A stretch of DNA of 64,000 bases, from assembly GCF_000372725.1 (NCBI RefSeq), contig NW_005201080.1, forward strand, positions 132,872 to 196,871, given 5' to 3'. How positions within the stretch are numbered: position 1 is the stretch's first letter; every line of letters begins with the position of its first letter. The notes under the pieces were generated by a model that did no database searches, had not been told where the DNA came from, and worked only from the letters and a program-made list of their open reading frames with translations. Source of the DNA: Emiliania huxleyi CCMP1516. Lineage: Eukaryota; Haptophyta; Isochrysidales; Noelaerhabdaceae. Below, one piece after another: positions 21,237 to 31,584 of this stretch. The translations under genes and the position numbers were made by a program.

Positions 21237-21548
21237 GGATTGGCTCTATTACTACTCGAGTAACACAGGCGAAAAGAATTTCCGCCTCGACCTAGGCCTA
21301 GTTCCATTTCACTCCGACACGTGATTCTTGAAAAAGCTCCAGAGCGCCTGTAGCGCAGCCTCCTGCCGCACAGTGTGTCGGGCGTGGTAGTGAGCTGTGA
21401 GGGAGTAGTGATGGCCAGCGGCTGTCTGAGCGAAAGAGCGAGCCAAACTCGACGGTATGACAGGCAGGTAGTGCCTTACCGTCGCCAGTGGCGACGCTGG
21501 TGGCGTCGGAGTGACCCGGTACCTGCTTGTGGTGTGAGGCCTTACAAT

Positions 21549-21705
21549 AGAGAGAGATTTTTAGCAATACCAAACAAATCTAACACTCACACGTCATTTG
21601 GGGCCTGGAGCCCTGTTCACGCGCGCGCGAGACGTGCAGACAGGGTTGCCAGGTGAGAGCGAATGGCGCGGTTCACGCCTCGCACAACAGAGAGAGATGC
21701 GCTTT
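21549..21705 (-). repeat. Dispersed repeat, inverted partner of 47468-47640
   Basis: About 157 bp starting at agagagatttttagcaatac, including cctggagccctgttcacgcg, and ending near acagagagagatgcgc. It is a reverse-complement copy of 47468-47640 at over 95% identity. Confidence 0.88.
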
Positions 21706-22138
21706 GTGTTTGTGATCTGTGATCTGTAAGGGTCCGCCCGCAGGCGCATTTTGTATACCGAGGCGGTGCCCGGTGCCGAGCGCAGGCAGAGCCCACAGGT
21801 CGGACCTTAAGACAGCATTGTAGATCCCTGGGCGAGGGTGGTGGAGAGGGCGGTCCGTCGGCGCCAAACCACCTCCCACCGAGGCGGGCAGGTTCCACGC
21901 GTTCCCGGACCGCCCCGTTGGAGGTAGACCGCTCGTCTAGCCGATCAGCCTTAAGCGAGCGGTCTGGCCGTTGGAATGGCCGAGTTTGGTGGACTTGCGT
22001 CCTCGCATCGGATCGTGATTACAAGCATTGTTACACTTCGACCACACGAACTCTGACCGTCAGCTGGCCACTCCGGGGCGAGGGATATTCTTAGTAAGCC
22101 GGCATGCTGTGCATGCGCGACCGTGCAGAAACCCTCCC
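21706..22138. other. Intergenic, repeat-flanked region
   Basis: No recognisable gene. Short open frames here have no family features. Confidence 0.4.
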
Positions 22139-22543
22139 TCACCCATCTTCCTCCCACGATTCTCTCTCGGCGCGGTGTCTGTTGGAGGATGCCCTCCGGG
22201 CTCCTGACTGCCTTGGCGCTCCCTCCATTCGTTTGCGGCGTCGCATCTTTTGTTTCGGCGTCGTCGACTCCCCGTCCACTGTGTGCTGTTTGCTCGCCCC
22301 CTCTCCCTGACTCATCGAATCACTCCGTTCGTTCTCAAGTCGCCCCCGCTTCCTCGGCGGCTGGGGCGCCTCGTCCTCTGGCTGTTCCTCTTCTACGTCC
22401 ATCACTGTAAACTCGTCGTCTGCCTGGCTGCCATCGTTCGGATGGCCCGTTTCGGGTGGTTGCTCGCTCGGTCCTGGCTTTGCTGCGCGGTCGGGTGTCT
22501 CCTCGTCGTCGCTCCTTGCGCCATCGTCGCTGTCTGTGTACAA
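22139..22543 (-). CDS. Possible acidic, disordered hypothetical protein
   Basis: A 134-codon minus-strand frame with an acidic first half (TDSDDGARSDDEETP; MDVEEEQPEDEAP) and a basic second half (KMRRRKRMEG). It looks like a disordered nuclear-type protein, but composition alone does not prove coding. It lies in a repeat-rich stretch and I do not recognise it. Confidence 0.25.
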   Translation of the reverse strand: MYTDSDDGARSDDEETPDRAAKPGPSEQPPETGHPNDGSQADDEFTVMDVEEEQPEDEAPQPPRKRGRLENERSDSMSQGEGASKQHTVDGESTTPKQKMRRRKRMEGAPRQSGARRASSNRHRAERESWEEDG

Positions 22544-22827
22544 TAGCGCTTGACGAGAGATGAAGATGATGTCTGTTTACTGTTTTAGATGAGTCGTCAT
22601 GATCAATGCTAACAATGCACCGTGTCATCCCCGCTGAGCGCCCCGCGCGGGACACATCGCGCGCGTGAGCTGAAGGCCGCACTGCGCAGCACGCCGCCAC
22701 CCCAGACCCCAGCACCACTCACATCATTTATCCGCCTCCCCCCCCCCCCCCCCGTCCCCCAAGTGCGAGGCGTCTTCGGTCTCACGGGCGCCGCTTAGTC
22801 CTAAGATTGAGCATGCTCACACGCCTT

Positions 22828-23460
22828 TCAAGGCAGGCGCCGGTTGTACCGGCACACCTGGCAGACTCGAAACCCGCACTCTGTGCACTCGTAGCAATAG
22901 TGTCTGATGCTCTGGTCACAGTTGTTGCACGTACGGCGCCGGTTCCCCGCGAATTCGCGATATTGCAGCGTCTCCTTCGACCGATGCGAACACTCTTGGC
23001 CCTGGTGATTGGCGACATTGAGCTGCTGCCTGAGTGCGGCCCGTTCCGCCTGCTGAAGAGGTCGTCCAAGCTGCTCCTCTGCCACTTCGAGGCGACGCTC
23101 CTCCTCGCGGAGTAGCATGCGCTCGCTCCACAAGTCGCACGCGCATGCCTTGGGGTCCTGCCATGCGACTCCACACGCGTAGCAAAACTCGTGGCCGCAT
23201 ATGCAGGTGATGTGGTTGCAGCCATGCTTGAGGGCGACGTAGGTCAAGCAGTTCTCGCACCGTCGCCAACCCTGGTCATAGGCCAGGGCGACCAACGCAG
23301 GATCCTCAGCTGCAGGCTGGCACGGCACAGAAGCGTCGTGCGCCTCGGCCTTGCATACGATGCACAGCATTGACTGGCATGCAACGCACGCGATATCCTT
23401 CCCGCTGGTTGGGAACATCGAGGTCGATGAGTGCGAGCACTGCGACTTCGGGCAGAACAT
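22828..23460 (-). CDS. RBR-type E3 ubiquitin ligase fragment (IBR and RING2, RING1 not seen)
   Basis: A 210-codon frame. Residues about 3-50 are an in-between-RING zinc domain (FCPKSQC; CVACQSMLCIVCKAE; a following H and C). WRRCENCLTYVALKHGCNHI with CGHEFCYACG is RING2. The cysteine in HITCICGH is a candidate catalytic residue for thioester transfer. The C-terminus has a further zinc-binding module (CNNCDQSIRHYCYECTECGF; VCQVCRYNR) of a kind seen in fungal and protist RBR proteins. RING1, which binds the E2, should lie upstream on the minus strand. A stop is reached 10-12 bases before the ATG, next to an AG that could be a 3' splice site, so this is probably the last exon of a longer gene. 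Confidence 0.7.
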   Translation of the reverse strand: MFCPKSQCSHSSTSMFPTSGKDIACVACQSMLCIVCKAEAHDASVPCQPAAEDPALVALAYDQGWRRCENCLTYVALKHGCNHITCICGHEFCYACGVAWQDPKACACDLWSERMLLREEERRLEVAEEQLGRPLQQAERAALRQQLNVANHQGQECSHRSKETLQYREFAGNRRRTCNNCDQSIRHYCYECTECGFRVCQVCRYNRRLP

Positions 23461-23479
23461 TTTGTTGGCCTACTTGCGG

Positions 23480-24574
23480 ATGTCCGAGGCCGACTTGCGG
23501 ATGGCAGCACGCAACTTGGATGTGCTGTGCAATGCACGCGACTTCTGCGATCTGCGTGACACACTCCCGCCGTTCATCACAGACGATGAGATGTTCCTGC
23601 TCGACGATCTGGCCGGGGACATGCTGATTGACTTAGGAAGCGGCTTTGCGCCTGATGCACAGGGTCCAGCGCTCGTGGGCGTCTCGCCATTCGGAGCCTC
23701 GCCCGAACCGGCGCCGGTGCCGGTGCCGGTGGGCCAGCCCGAACCGGCGCCGGTGCCGGTGCCGATGGTCCAGCCAGAGCAGCATTGCCCTGACATGCCC
23801 TTGCCCTTGCCCTTGCCGGAAGCCGCCTTGCCGGAAGACGAGGCACTGGACGAGCAGGCGGCCCTCGTGGAAATCGCACTCATCAATTTTGCAGCGTACA
23901 ACGACCTTCTCCCGGGCAGCGTGAGCATTGCGCGTGTTGAGGCCACCTCTGCCGGCATCACCGGCTGGGCTGGGGCTGCGCCGCTGTCGCCGCCCGCCAC
24001 CTCGGCCTGCAAGCGCGGTGCACCAGAGGAGGAGGAGGAGGAGACGACTGAGTGGGAGATCGTAGAGGCTGTCGTCCCTGCCGCCAAGCGCGCACGCCGA
24101 TGCGATCTCGAGGAGGAGGCGTCCCTGCGCCGCGCTCTCCTCGCGTCTGTCGGCGTCGTCCTTCCAGCGGCGGACGTCCCGCTCGACGAGGAGGTCTCCC
24201 CCGCCCTTTACGACGAGGAGGAGGAGGACGAGGAGCTACAGGGCGTGACGATGGCGGAGGAGGAGGGTTTCGAGGTGGTGGCGGCGAAGGCCGGGCGCCC
24301 ACCGTCGGTCAACCGCAAAAGCTGGCAGTGGAAGCAGGTTGAGGGGAGCGTCGCTCTCAGCGGTTCGGCGCCGCGGCCGCAGCGCGGCGCCGGCGGCCTG
24401 AGCCATGGCCTCGACACCTCGACACCAAACCTCGACACCCCCTCGACACCTCTATCCCTCGACACTGGCTCGACAGACTCGACACCGGGCCTCGACACCT
24501 CGACACCAAGGCTCAGGCGGCCGCCGCCGGCAACCGAGGATGACGACCTCGACGAGCAGTGGGAGCTCGTCTGA
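23480..24574 (+). CDS. Acidic hypothetical protein, divergent from the RBR gene
   Basis: An open + strand frame from the ATG of MSEADLRMAARNLD to a natural-looking C-terminus DEQWELV. No known domain. Visible: a hydrophobic/acidic N-terminal helical region (FITDDEMFLLDDLAGDMLID), a Pro-Ala-Val minisatellite (EPAPVPVPVGQPEPAPVPVP), repeated acidic blocks (EEEEEETTEWEIVEAVV; YDEEEEDEELQG), and a Thr/Ser/Pro/Asp-rich repeat from ctcgacacc units (24412-24510). The frame continues upstream over the opposite strand of the IBR domain, so the true 5' end is uncertain. It could be a non-coding open frame, but the Glu-rich order and terminal motif favour a real protein. Confidence 0.45.
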   Translation: MSEADLRMAARNLDVLCNARDFCDLRDTLPPFITDDEMFLLDDLAGDMLIDLGSGFAPDAQGPALVGVSPFGASPEPAPVPVPVGQPEPAPVPVPMVQPEQHCPDMPLPLPLPEAALPEDEALDEQAALVEIALINFAAYNDLLPGSVSIARVEATSAGITGWAGAAPLSPPATSACKRGAPEEEEEETTEWEIVEAVVPAAKRARRCDLEEEASLRRALLASVGVVLPAADVPLDEEVSPALYDEEEEDEELQGVTMAEEEGFEVVAAKAGRPPSVNRKSWQWKQVEGSVALSGSAPRPQRGAGGLSHGLDTSTPNLDTPSTPLSLDTGSTDSTPGLDTSTPRLRRPPPATEDDDLDEQWELV

Positions 24575-24873
24575 GGAGATTTTACGATCGGGCGCGCCAT
24601 GATGTGTTCTCCCGCTATAGCACAGTGGTGTGAGTTAGCGCGCCCGAATGGTGGCTCCACACTTATGCTTTCTCTGTACGGCATGCCTCCTCGTCGTGAG
24701 ACGTACACACGAGATGCCGCCACACACGGAAGACGACGGAACACAGGCCCGTGTGTAACACGTAAAACACGTGTATATGGGCGCTGCAGTTCCGACACAC
24801 TAACTCACATGCACATGCACATGCACATGCACATGCAAAGGCGTAGGCGTATGCGTATCAATACTCAGTCACT
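24575..24873. other. Intergenic region with a short CATGCA microsatellite
   Basis: Shared 3' flank of convergent genes. It holds about five acatgc units at 24809-24838. Nothing else is recognisable. Confidence 0.5.
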
Positions 24874-26365
24874 CTACGTCCGAGCGGGCCGCGAGCCGGC
24901 GGGCACATGCTGCACGCATCGCCTCACCTCGACGCGCTGCTCGAGGGTGACGAACTCGAGCTCGAGCGCGTCGAAGCGGCAGCTGTACAGCTGCTCCGCC
25001 GCGCTGCGCTCCGCCGCCGGCTGGCGGCCGCGACCCTGATGCACGGACCGGATGTCGAGCTGTAGCATCTGCGAGATGGCGGAGCGCGCCGTCTCCTGCG
25101 GCGGCGAAGGCGCGGGCGGGGAGGGAGAGGGAGAGGGAGCGGACGAGCCGTGAGGGAGAGGGAGAGGCGGGGAGGTGGAGGAGGGGTGTGCGGCTGCTCG
25201 CCACCGCTCACCAGGTCCGTGTAGAAGCGCAGAGACCCGTCCGCGACGGCGGCGGCGAGCTGCGCTTCGGCAGCGGCGGTGAAGTGGACGGACGCGATGC
25301 GCGACGCGTCCGAGCGGGCCGCGCACCAGCTCGGCACCTGCAGGAAGCTTCCGAGAAGGTTCAGAGGGGGGGGGAGGGGCGCGGCACCCGCCCGCTCTGA
25401 TCGGCACCGTGGCGCCGGCCGGAGCGTCGTGGAGCAAGTACGGCTTGACGTCGAGCACCTGCGGGGCTGCAACGTCGAGGTCGACCCCGAGGCTCTACCC
25501 CCGAGGGCGGTTCAGAGCCCGAGGGCCAGCCCGGCACCGGGGTGCCGTCGATGAGGTCTGCGCCGCCGAGCAGGAGCGTGCCGCCCTCTACGTGCAGCAG
25601 CGCCGCGAGGGAGAGGCCGATCGGGTTGGGGCGGTGAGGCGTGCGCGTGGCGAAGAGGCCGATCGAGCCGCCCAGTAGGCCGGGCGGGTGCACCTTGGCA
25701 CGCACCTGCGGCGCGGCCGACGCCGCCGCCTCGCACTCCCGCCTCTGCTGCTGCTGCTGCTGCTGCCGCTGCTGTGCTCGGCCGCGCTGGCGCTTGGAAA
25801 GACCTGATGGAGGTGAGAGAGCCTCTGCCGCGGCCTCTGCTGTGGCGCCGGCGCCTTTGCCGCCGCCGCCGCCACCGCCGCCGCCACCGCCGCCATCACT
25901 CCCTCCGCCGCCACCACTCCCTCCGCCGCCACTTCCACCGCCGCCGCTGCCGCGGAGCTTGGCGGCATTGGTGTTTTCGTGAAACTCGAAGATGAGCCAG
26001 ACGTGCGAGAAGCCTTCGAGGCCCTCGAGCGCCGCCGCGGGCTGCACCGCGCGCGGGTCTAGCCGCAGTCGCGCCCGAGCATCCGGCACGAGCAGGCCTT
26101 GGCGCGGCGTGCCGCGCCTCTCCACAAAACACGACTCTATGTGGCCGATTGGCCGGTAGCCGCACGTCGCAGGGTTGACCACGGACGCTGCTCGCCGCAG
26201 CCGCCGCTCTGCCACGGTCCTCCCGGCACGCTCTGCTGCCCTCAGCGACTGCTGCGTGGCGATCTCATGCCTGAGCGCCGCGCACAGGCGGTAGAGCCGC
26301 CTCGCCTCGGCGATGGCCGCGAGTAGCGCAGCAGCGGTGAGCGTGAGCGCCAGGCGCCGCAGCAT
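24874..26365 (-). CDS. TRMO: tRNA (N6-threonylcarbamoyladenosine-37) N6-methyltransferase TrmO/TsaA family
   Basis: Four exons (26365-25538, 25458-25396, 25337-25212, 25095-24874). The two junctions I could check strictly are in frame; introns are GT, GC, GT. TrmO methylates t6A37 of tRNA-Thr-type tRNAs using SAM. Visible: an N-terminal hydrophobic segment (LALTLTAAALLAAIAEA) that could be an anchor or transit peptide, the beta-barrel start YRPIGHIESCF and RGTPRQGLLVPDARA. LEGLEGFSHVWLIFEFHEN, the signature GLFATRTPHRPNPIGLSLAA, ADLIDGTPV and VLDVKPYL follow. A low-complexity Gly/Ser then Gln insertion of about 80 residues separates FHEN from KVHPPGLLGG. The C-terminal VHFTAAAEAQL and ISQMLQLDIRSVHQ fit the family's second domain. 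The identification is secure. Confidence 0.93.
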
Positions 26366-27315
26366 ACAACACACACATACTCGTCGCCCTGAATGGTTGG
26401 GCAAGTTGTGGAGGGAGGACACGATCCCGGCGTGAACACGACTAACTGGCGGATCCGCTCCTGACAGTGGCATGCACCGCGCCGCGGCGCGTGCCACTGT
26501 CTTTGTTTCAAGTAAAAAGTCGAATCAGAGCGGTGTCGGCGTTGTCCTCCATTTTCCTCCCCTGGGCCCCCGTCCGGGACCGCTCCGGGACGCACGCCGG
26601 CGAAGCACCATCAAGCTGTTGTACGGCTCCGGCATCGCCTTCCCAGGCTTAGCTAGACTGAGAGATATTGTGCATACCGTCTGACTCTACAATGTACTCA
26701 CTGACACTCTACCTCCCAGAGCTCGTCCCGGTCCATCACGGCCATCCTTGGCCTCCGGAGGGCCCCCGGCCGCGGCGCGGTGCGGCGGCGTCACAAATCC
26801 GACCACAGAGCACCGGGACGCGGTCGGGCGATCTGAGGTCCAACTAGGCGTATGCATTGCCCATCCAGTGCTATCACCTGGACCCTCGACCTGGACCCAT
26901 CAACAGGCGCCTGCGGCGCCGTGGTCACGAGGTGTTGTTCACACTTGCCCAAGCATTCATGCAGCACAGTATGTATGTGTATGTGTGCTTTCACACTGTC
27001 GTTCGCGCAACGAGGCCGCAGATAAAAGAGTTACTTCCTCGGGGATAAAATAGAAGCCGCGAGAGCAAGGGATAGGCAGGCGGCGTCGTCGTCACAGAAC
27101 GAACGAAAGGAAACGATGAGGCAGAGGACGACGGGGCATGCGAGAGAGAACGACGAGGGACGACCGCGAGGTGGCATGAAGGTTTGCGAGAATTGGCGAG
27201 AATTTTTTTCGTGGAGCAAACACCGCGAACAACGTGCGTCCCATTTCCCGCCACCCACAACTCTCAGCGACATCCACGCCGCGCACCTCCTCACAGAATC
27301 GATCGTGGTCCGGCG
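26366..27315. other. Divergent intergenic region, 950 bp
   Basis: Lies between the starts of TRMO (-) and the DUF707-GT92 gene (+), so it should hold both promoters. No gene is recognised. 27146-27195 resembles the minus strand of 150-205, a dispersed repeat block around ccgcgaggtggcatgaaggt. Confidence 0.5.
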
Positions 27316-29734
27316 ATGAGGCTGCGGCCCAGCATCCTTGGGGCGACCCAGATTGACGGCGAGAGTCTGAATGACGTGACTGACCTCTGCGACGGCCTCC
27401 GCGCTGTTCACGTCACGGCGCCAAGCATCGCATTTGTGGTCAACGACTTCAACCCGTCGCCTAGGCAAGCACGCTCGCTGCTGGAGGAGCAAGCCGCGCC
27501 GTTGGCCTTTGTGACGACGACGCGGGTCCGTGGCAGCAAGGCCTTCTTTTGGAGATCGGCGCTGGGGCACAATGTCACAGCCGGGTTTGACTACGTGTGG
27601 GTGTTTGATGGCGACATGGACGTCTCCCCGCGGTACTTTAGCTTGGCGCACGTGATCGCGGTGCTCGAGGCGACCGGCTCGCCGCTGCTGCAGCCGCTCG
27701 TCCTCCCCGCCTCACCCGGCGGCTTCGCGACTAACCATGCCGAGCTGCAGCCGGCTCTGGTCGGCGCAGCAAGCTGCATGGTACGGCCGACCCTCTTCGT
27801 CGAGGTGCAAGCGCCCTTCTTCCGTGGGGAGGTGTGGGCGCGCTTCCACGCGGAGGTTCTGCTCGCCCTGCCCGAGCACCTCCTCTTTGGCTGCGACTGG
27901 CTCGACGCCGTGTGGTGCCGCTTCGCCGAGCTTCTGACCTCGCGCCACTGCCTTGTCACGCGCGGCACCTTTCTGGTACACCGCGACGCACGGAGCACGA
28001 GGAACGGAAGCAGCCTGCGGCGGACGGGGTGCCTCCGGCAGAAGAGCGCGCTCGGCCGCCTCTTTGCCAAGCCAAGCCGATGCCCGCCCTTCTGGTTCGA
28101 CACTGCGCGCGGGCACGTGAGTGTGAGTGAGGCAGCGGCGATGCCCGATGCGAGCCTTCTGATGCAGCCGGCGGGTTATCCATTCGACTACGTGCGGCGA
28201 GTGGTGCACAACTTCACCTCGCCGTGCATCAGCATCGAGGGCACACCGCCTCCTCCACCGCCTCTCTCTCCCATCGATTGGGCAGGCCAGGCCACGTGCA
28301 ACGACGACAGGGCGGCCGCGGCCGCGGCGAGGCCGAGCCGCCCTGAGCAGCAACGGCGAACGAGAGGCGAGGGAGAGGCCAGTGGATCGCCGGCGCCGTC
28401 GCCCAGGCGGTGGGAGGATGCTGCGCACGCGTCCACCTCCTTCTCCTTCGCGGGAAACCTCTTCCTGGACGCCATCGTAGCGCCCTCGCAAGAGGACGAG
28501 GCGCGGCCAGCTATCTTTTTGTTCAGCCCCGAGCTGAGGGCAACTCCGCCGGAGGGTGCGGTGTGCCGCTTTGAGGGGAGGGTAGCCTCGCCACTGCGGC
28601 TCGTCCGCAGCACTGGACGGCGTGATGGACAGGACTCGGCGGGGGAGGCGTCGTTCAGCTCTCCGAATGAACACCCCGTGAGGCTTGCGTGGACCTGCGC
28701 CTTCCCGGAATGGCCCACTACCCCCGCCCGCCTCCCCGCCTCGGTCGGGATGAGTCTGGAGGCCAAAGGCGTGGTGCGGGCCGCCATCACGGTGGCGACG
28801 TGGCCGTGGACGTCGCGAGAGAGCAGATACGACGTAGCAGTCACTTGCATGGTCAAGCGGGTGGGCTGTGGTCCGATGCTGGACTCGCGCGGCGGCTGCT
28901 TCCGTGATTGGCTCGCCTGGCACCGAGCGGTGGGGGTCGGCCACTTTTTGCTGTACGCCAACGCGCCCGAGGGGAGCTGGGTCGAGGTCGCAGCTCGCGC
29001 AGAGGATGTGACGCTCGTCAACTGGCCGTGGTGGGTGAAGGGCGGCTTCAAGGATAACGTCAAGGTGCACCTCGCAAGCTTCGCCAAACCGGCCACACTC
29101 GGCCGCAGCTCGCGGCTCTCGGCTGTAGGCGCAGCGCGCGCAACTCAACCACGCGACCTTCGCCTTCTCCCGCCGCGCGCGCTGGCTCGGCTACTTTGAC
29201 GTTGACGAGTTCTTCCTCCCCGCGCCATTGGGACAGGCGCCGCCACGCCGCAAGCACGCGACGGCGGCGCAGCTGCTAGACAGTGCCGCGCGGGACTCCA
29301 GCACAGTGGTGGTGCCGGCACGGGTGGCACAGCACCCCGACACATGCAGCCCCGCCTTCCTCCCACCCCTCGGCCACGCGTTGACCACGCGCCTCGCCAG
29401 CTGCCGCGCCTACCACGCCGACCTTGGCGGGTGGGAGGCGCACGCAAAGATCTTCCGCCGGCGCGGCGCGCCGTACCCCATCACCAACCCGCACGCCGTC
29501 ACCTTTGCAAACGAGTCCCAAGTCGACGCGTCGAGCTGCCACTTTGTGCACTTTGCAGCAAAGTACGGTTGCAGGGCGGCAAACGAGACCCGCGAAGTGC
29601 CCCCGTCCCAGCTTCTTCGAGGGCCAAACGGGCAGCCATACACCGCCTCCTGCGTCGCCTACGAGGCGATCGCCGAGTCGGCGCTGGTGGCCGCCGTGGA
29701 GCGCTCAGTCTGGGAAGAGACCCGGACGCGTTGA
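27316..29734 (+). CDS. Two-domain glycosyltransferase: DUF707-like plus GT92 (DUF23)
   Basis: Two exons (27316-29064, 29135-29734) join in phase 0 across a 70-bp GT-AG intron, giving about 782 residues. The N-terminal third resembles DUF707: FVVNDFNPSPRQARSLLE, VRGSKAFFWRSAL, and YVWVFDGDMDVSPRYF, which contains a DxD metal/nucleotide-sugar motif. The C-terminal half is a GT92 domain: FRDWLAWHRAVGVGHFLLYA, then across the intron QLNHATFAFSRRARWLGYFD with the DVDEFF motif, and HAKIFRRRG. GT92 members transfer galactose in Golgi glycosylation; this one's substrate is unknown. No clear signal peptide is seen at the chosen ATG, so targeting may use an upstream start or exon. Having both modules in one chain is unusual. 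Confidence 0.82.
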
Positions 29735-29847
29735 CATAAACGTTTCACCTTTCTCTTGTTCCCTTCGGGAGACTGAGTGCGAAGAAAAGAAATCGCCGTA
29801 TTCGTTGAGATCGGCCCCTCCATCCTCCCTCCCTGACAACACTTCTG

Positions 29848-30636
29848 ATGTATCGCGTCTCCTCCTACACCACGCCCCGGTCGCCGCGTAAGCGTTCGCC
29901 GCACAAGTTCGGCCGATCGCAGTCGTCGACGAGTCTCGACAGGCGGAGCGCGGCGCACAAGCGGCTCATCTTTCTTGATGTTGATGGCGTGCTGCACGAC
30001 GCAGCGCCAGCGTCGGACGCAGAGATGTTCTGCTGGCTCCCGCTCCTCGCTGAGATAATCGAACGCACGGGCGCCGGCGTCGTCCTCTCCTCGAGCTGGC
30101 GGGAGTGGCCAAAGGCGGTCGCCTCCGTCTCGGCCGCGCTAGTGACGCGCGGGCTGCCGCCGCTGCTGGGCTGTACGCCCTCCCTTCTATTCAAGGGCCG
30201 CGACGCGGAGATCGGCGCCTGGCTCCTCGCCAACGAGGCCTCGCTCGCGCCCGGCTGCCGCTGGATCGCGATCGACGACATGCTGATGCCTACGCTGCAG
30301 GCGCATTTGGTGCGCACGCGCCCGTCTGGGCTCAGGGAGACCGACGTCTTGAAGGCGGTCGATTTGCTGATGTTCGGCACGGTGTCGACGGGCGAGCCTC
30401 CCCCTTCAGACGACGGCGGCTTTTCGGGCGGCGCGAGTACGCATTCTCGCTCGAGCGGAACAGGCTCCAGCGACGCAGAGCCTGGGGCTGCGGGCGGCGC
30501 CCTCACCGGCAGCGTGTCGCTCAATTTGCGCACTTGGGCGTGCCGCTGCGACTTCTGCTCCCTTCAGAGCCGACGCGCCGATCAGCTCGCTAGTTCACCG
30601 CTGCTCCGGCTCGCCCGGCGGTCGGCGGTCATGTGA
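29848..30636 (+). CDS. HAD-fold protein (HAD_SAK-like), possible phosphatase
   Basis: A single-exon frame of 262 codons. After a basic, Ser-rich N-terminus comes LIFLDVDGVLHD, the HAD motif I with nucleophile and acid/base aspartates. VVLSSSWREW carries the motif II Ser, RDAEIGAWL follows, and WIAIDD is motif III/IV. This order, with SSSWR and a short cap, matches the small HAD domains found in Swiss-army-knife RNA-repair proteins and many algal stand-alone proteins. The last 90 residues are Ser/Gly-rich and probably disordered, with a Cys cluster CRCDFCSLQ. A phosphatase acting on nucleic acid or small-molecule phosphates is inferred; the substrate is unknown. Confidence 0.78.
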   Translation: MYRVSSYTTPRSPRKRSPHKFGRSQSSTSLDRRSAAHKRLIFLDVDGVLHDAAPASDAEMFCWLPLLAEIIERTGAGVVLSSSWREWPKAVASVSAALVTRGLPPLLGCTPSLLFKGRDAEIGAWLLANEASLAPGCRWIAIDDMLMPTLQAHLVRTRPSGLRETDVLKAVDLLMFGTVSTGEPPPSDDGGFSGGASTHSRSSGTGSSDAEPGAAGGALTGSVSLNLRTWACRCDFCSLQSRRADQLASSPLLRLARRSAVM

Positions 30637-30910
30637 GGGACGGCGTGATTCTCTACGCATGCAGGCATGGCATGGATGTGCGTGTTGTACGTGCGTTGTA
30701 CCTCGAGTTGAGCCGCGCTCCTAGCGACGTGTAGTCGCGGCGGGTTGTGCGCTGGAGTGAGAGGTGAGGGCTAGGCTACGGTCTATCGTGGCAGAGGTTC
30801 AGTGTCGCACTGACCTCACTGTCGCATCACGTGCCGGTAAGCGGTATATCTCTCTACACATGGTGTCATGCTCAACCGCTCATCACATGCTACGAGAACG
30901 TAATGATATC
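30637..30910. other. Intergenic region
   Basis: No gene seen between the HAD gene and the CATGCA microsatellite. Confidence 0.45.
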
Positions 30911-31020
30911 ACATGCACATGCACATGCACATGCACATGCACATGCACATGTGCATGCACATGCACATGCACATGCACATGCACATGCACATGCACATGT
31001 GCATGCACATGTGCATGTTG
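30911..31020 (+). repeat. (CATGCA)n microsatellite, about 18 units
   Basis: Near-perfect ACATGC hexamers interrupted by three acatgtgc variants. It is open in all frames (His/Ala, Met/His, Cys/Thr runs) purely from its composition and should not be read as coding. Confidence 0.95.
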
Positions 31021-31482
31021 TTTCATGTGCATGTGCGAGCTGCGACCAGTGTGCGACCGCATCGCGGACATATGGATCATGGTCGCAGCGCCTGGCGCCG
31101 TGGCCGGCAGGCTTGGCCGGGCTGCTGGCAGGACTCCACAGGAGCAGTCCCGTGACCACCCCGCGCCACCGGGCCGGCCTTGGAGTCAGAAGTGACCGGT
31201 CGGCGGTAGCTCTCGCACTAAAATCCACTTTTACTTCCGTAGTAACCGTGCCGCACCCCGCCTGCTGCTCCTGGTCCTGCTGCTGCGGCCCGGGCGCTAG
31301 CTGGAGAGCCGCCTCTCTCGAAAATGTGCAAGGACAGATAAGGGCCGTGCGCGTGCGGGGACTGCCCGATCCGCGGGATATGCAGAGAGGAGCGACGAGA
31401 GCAGAGGCGCACTGGCCGCGCACCCGCCGCATGGGGGAGATGCATCGTTAGCTATGCATGGGACAACAGAGAGTCGGAGATG

Positions 31483-31518
<36 letters not shown>

Positions 31519-31584
31519 GAGAGGGAGAGGGAGGGAGGGAGGGAGCGGAGAAGAGAGTGAGGAGGGGAAAGGGAGCGGCTTCGC
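31021..31584. other. Convergent intergenic region with GA-rich tract
   Basis: 31482-31560 is a purine tract of gagaga and gaggga repeats directly after the 3' end of the mitochondrial carrier gene. Nothing else is recognised. Confidence 0.5.

Noticed and set aside
24605-24665. A tRNA-like stretch (tatagcacagtggtg resembling a box A)
   Set aside because: No matching box B or cloverleaf stems could be formed by eye.
30831-31195. Frames rich in alternating His-Ala, Met-His or Cys-Thr
   Set aside because: Produced by the CATGCA microsatellite; present in all frames.
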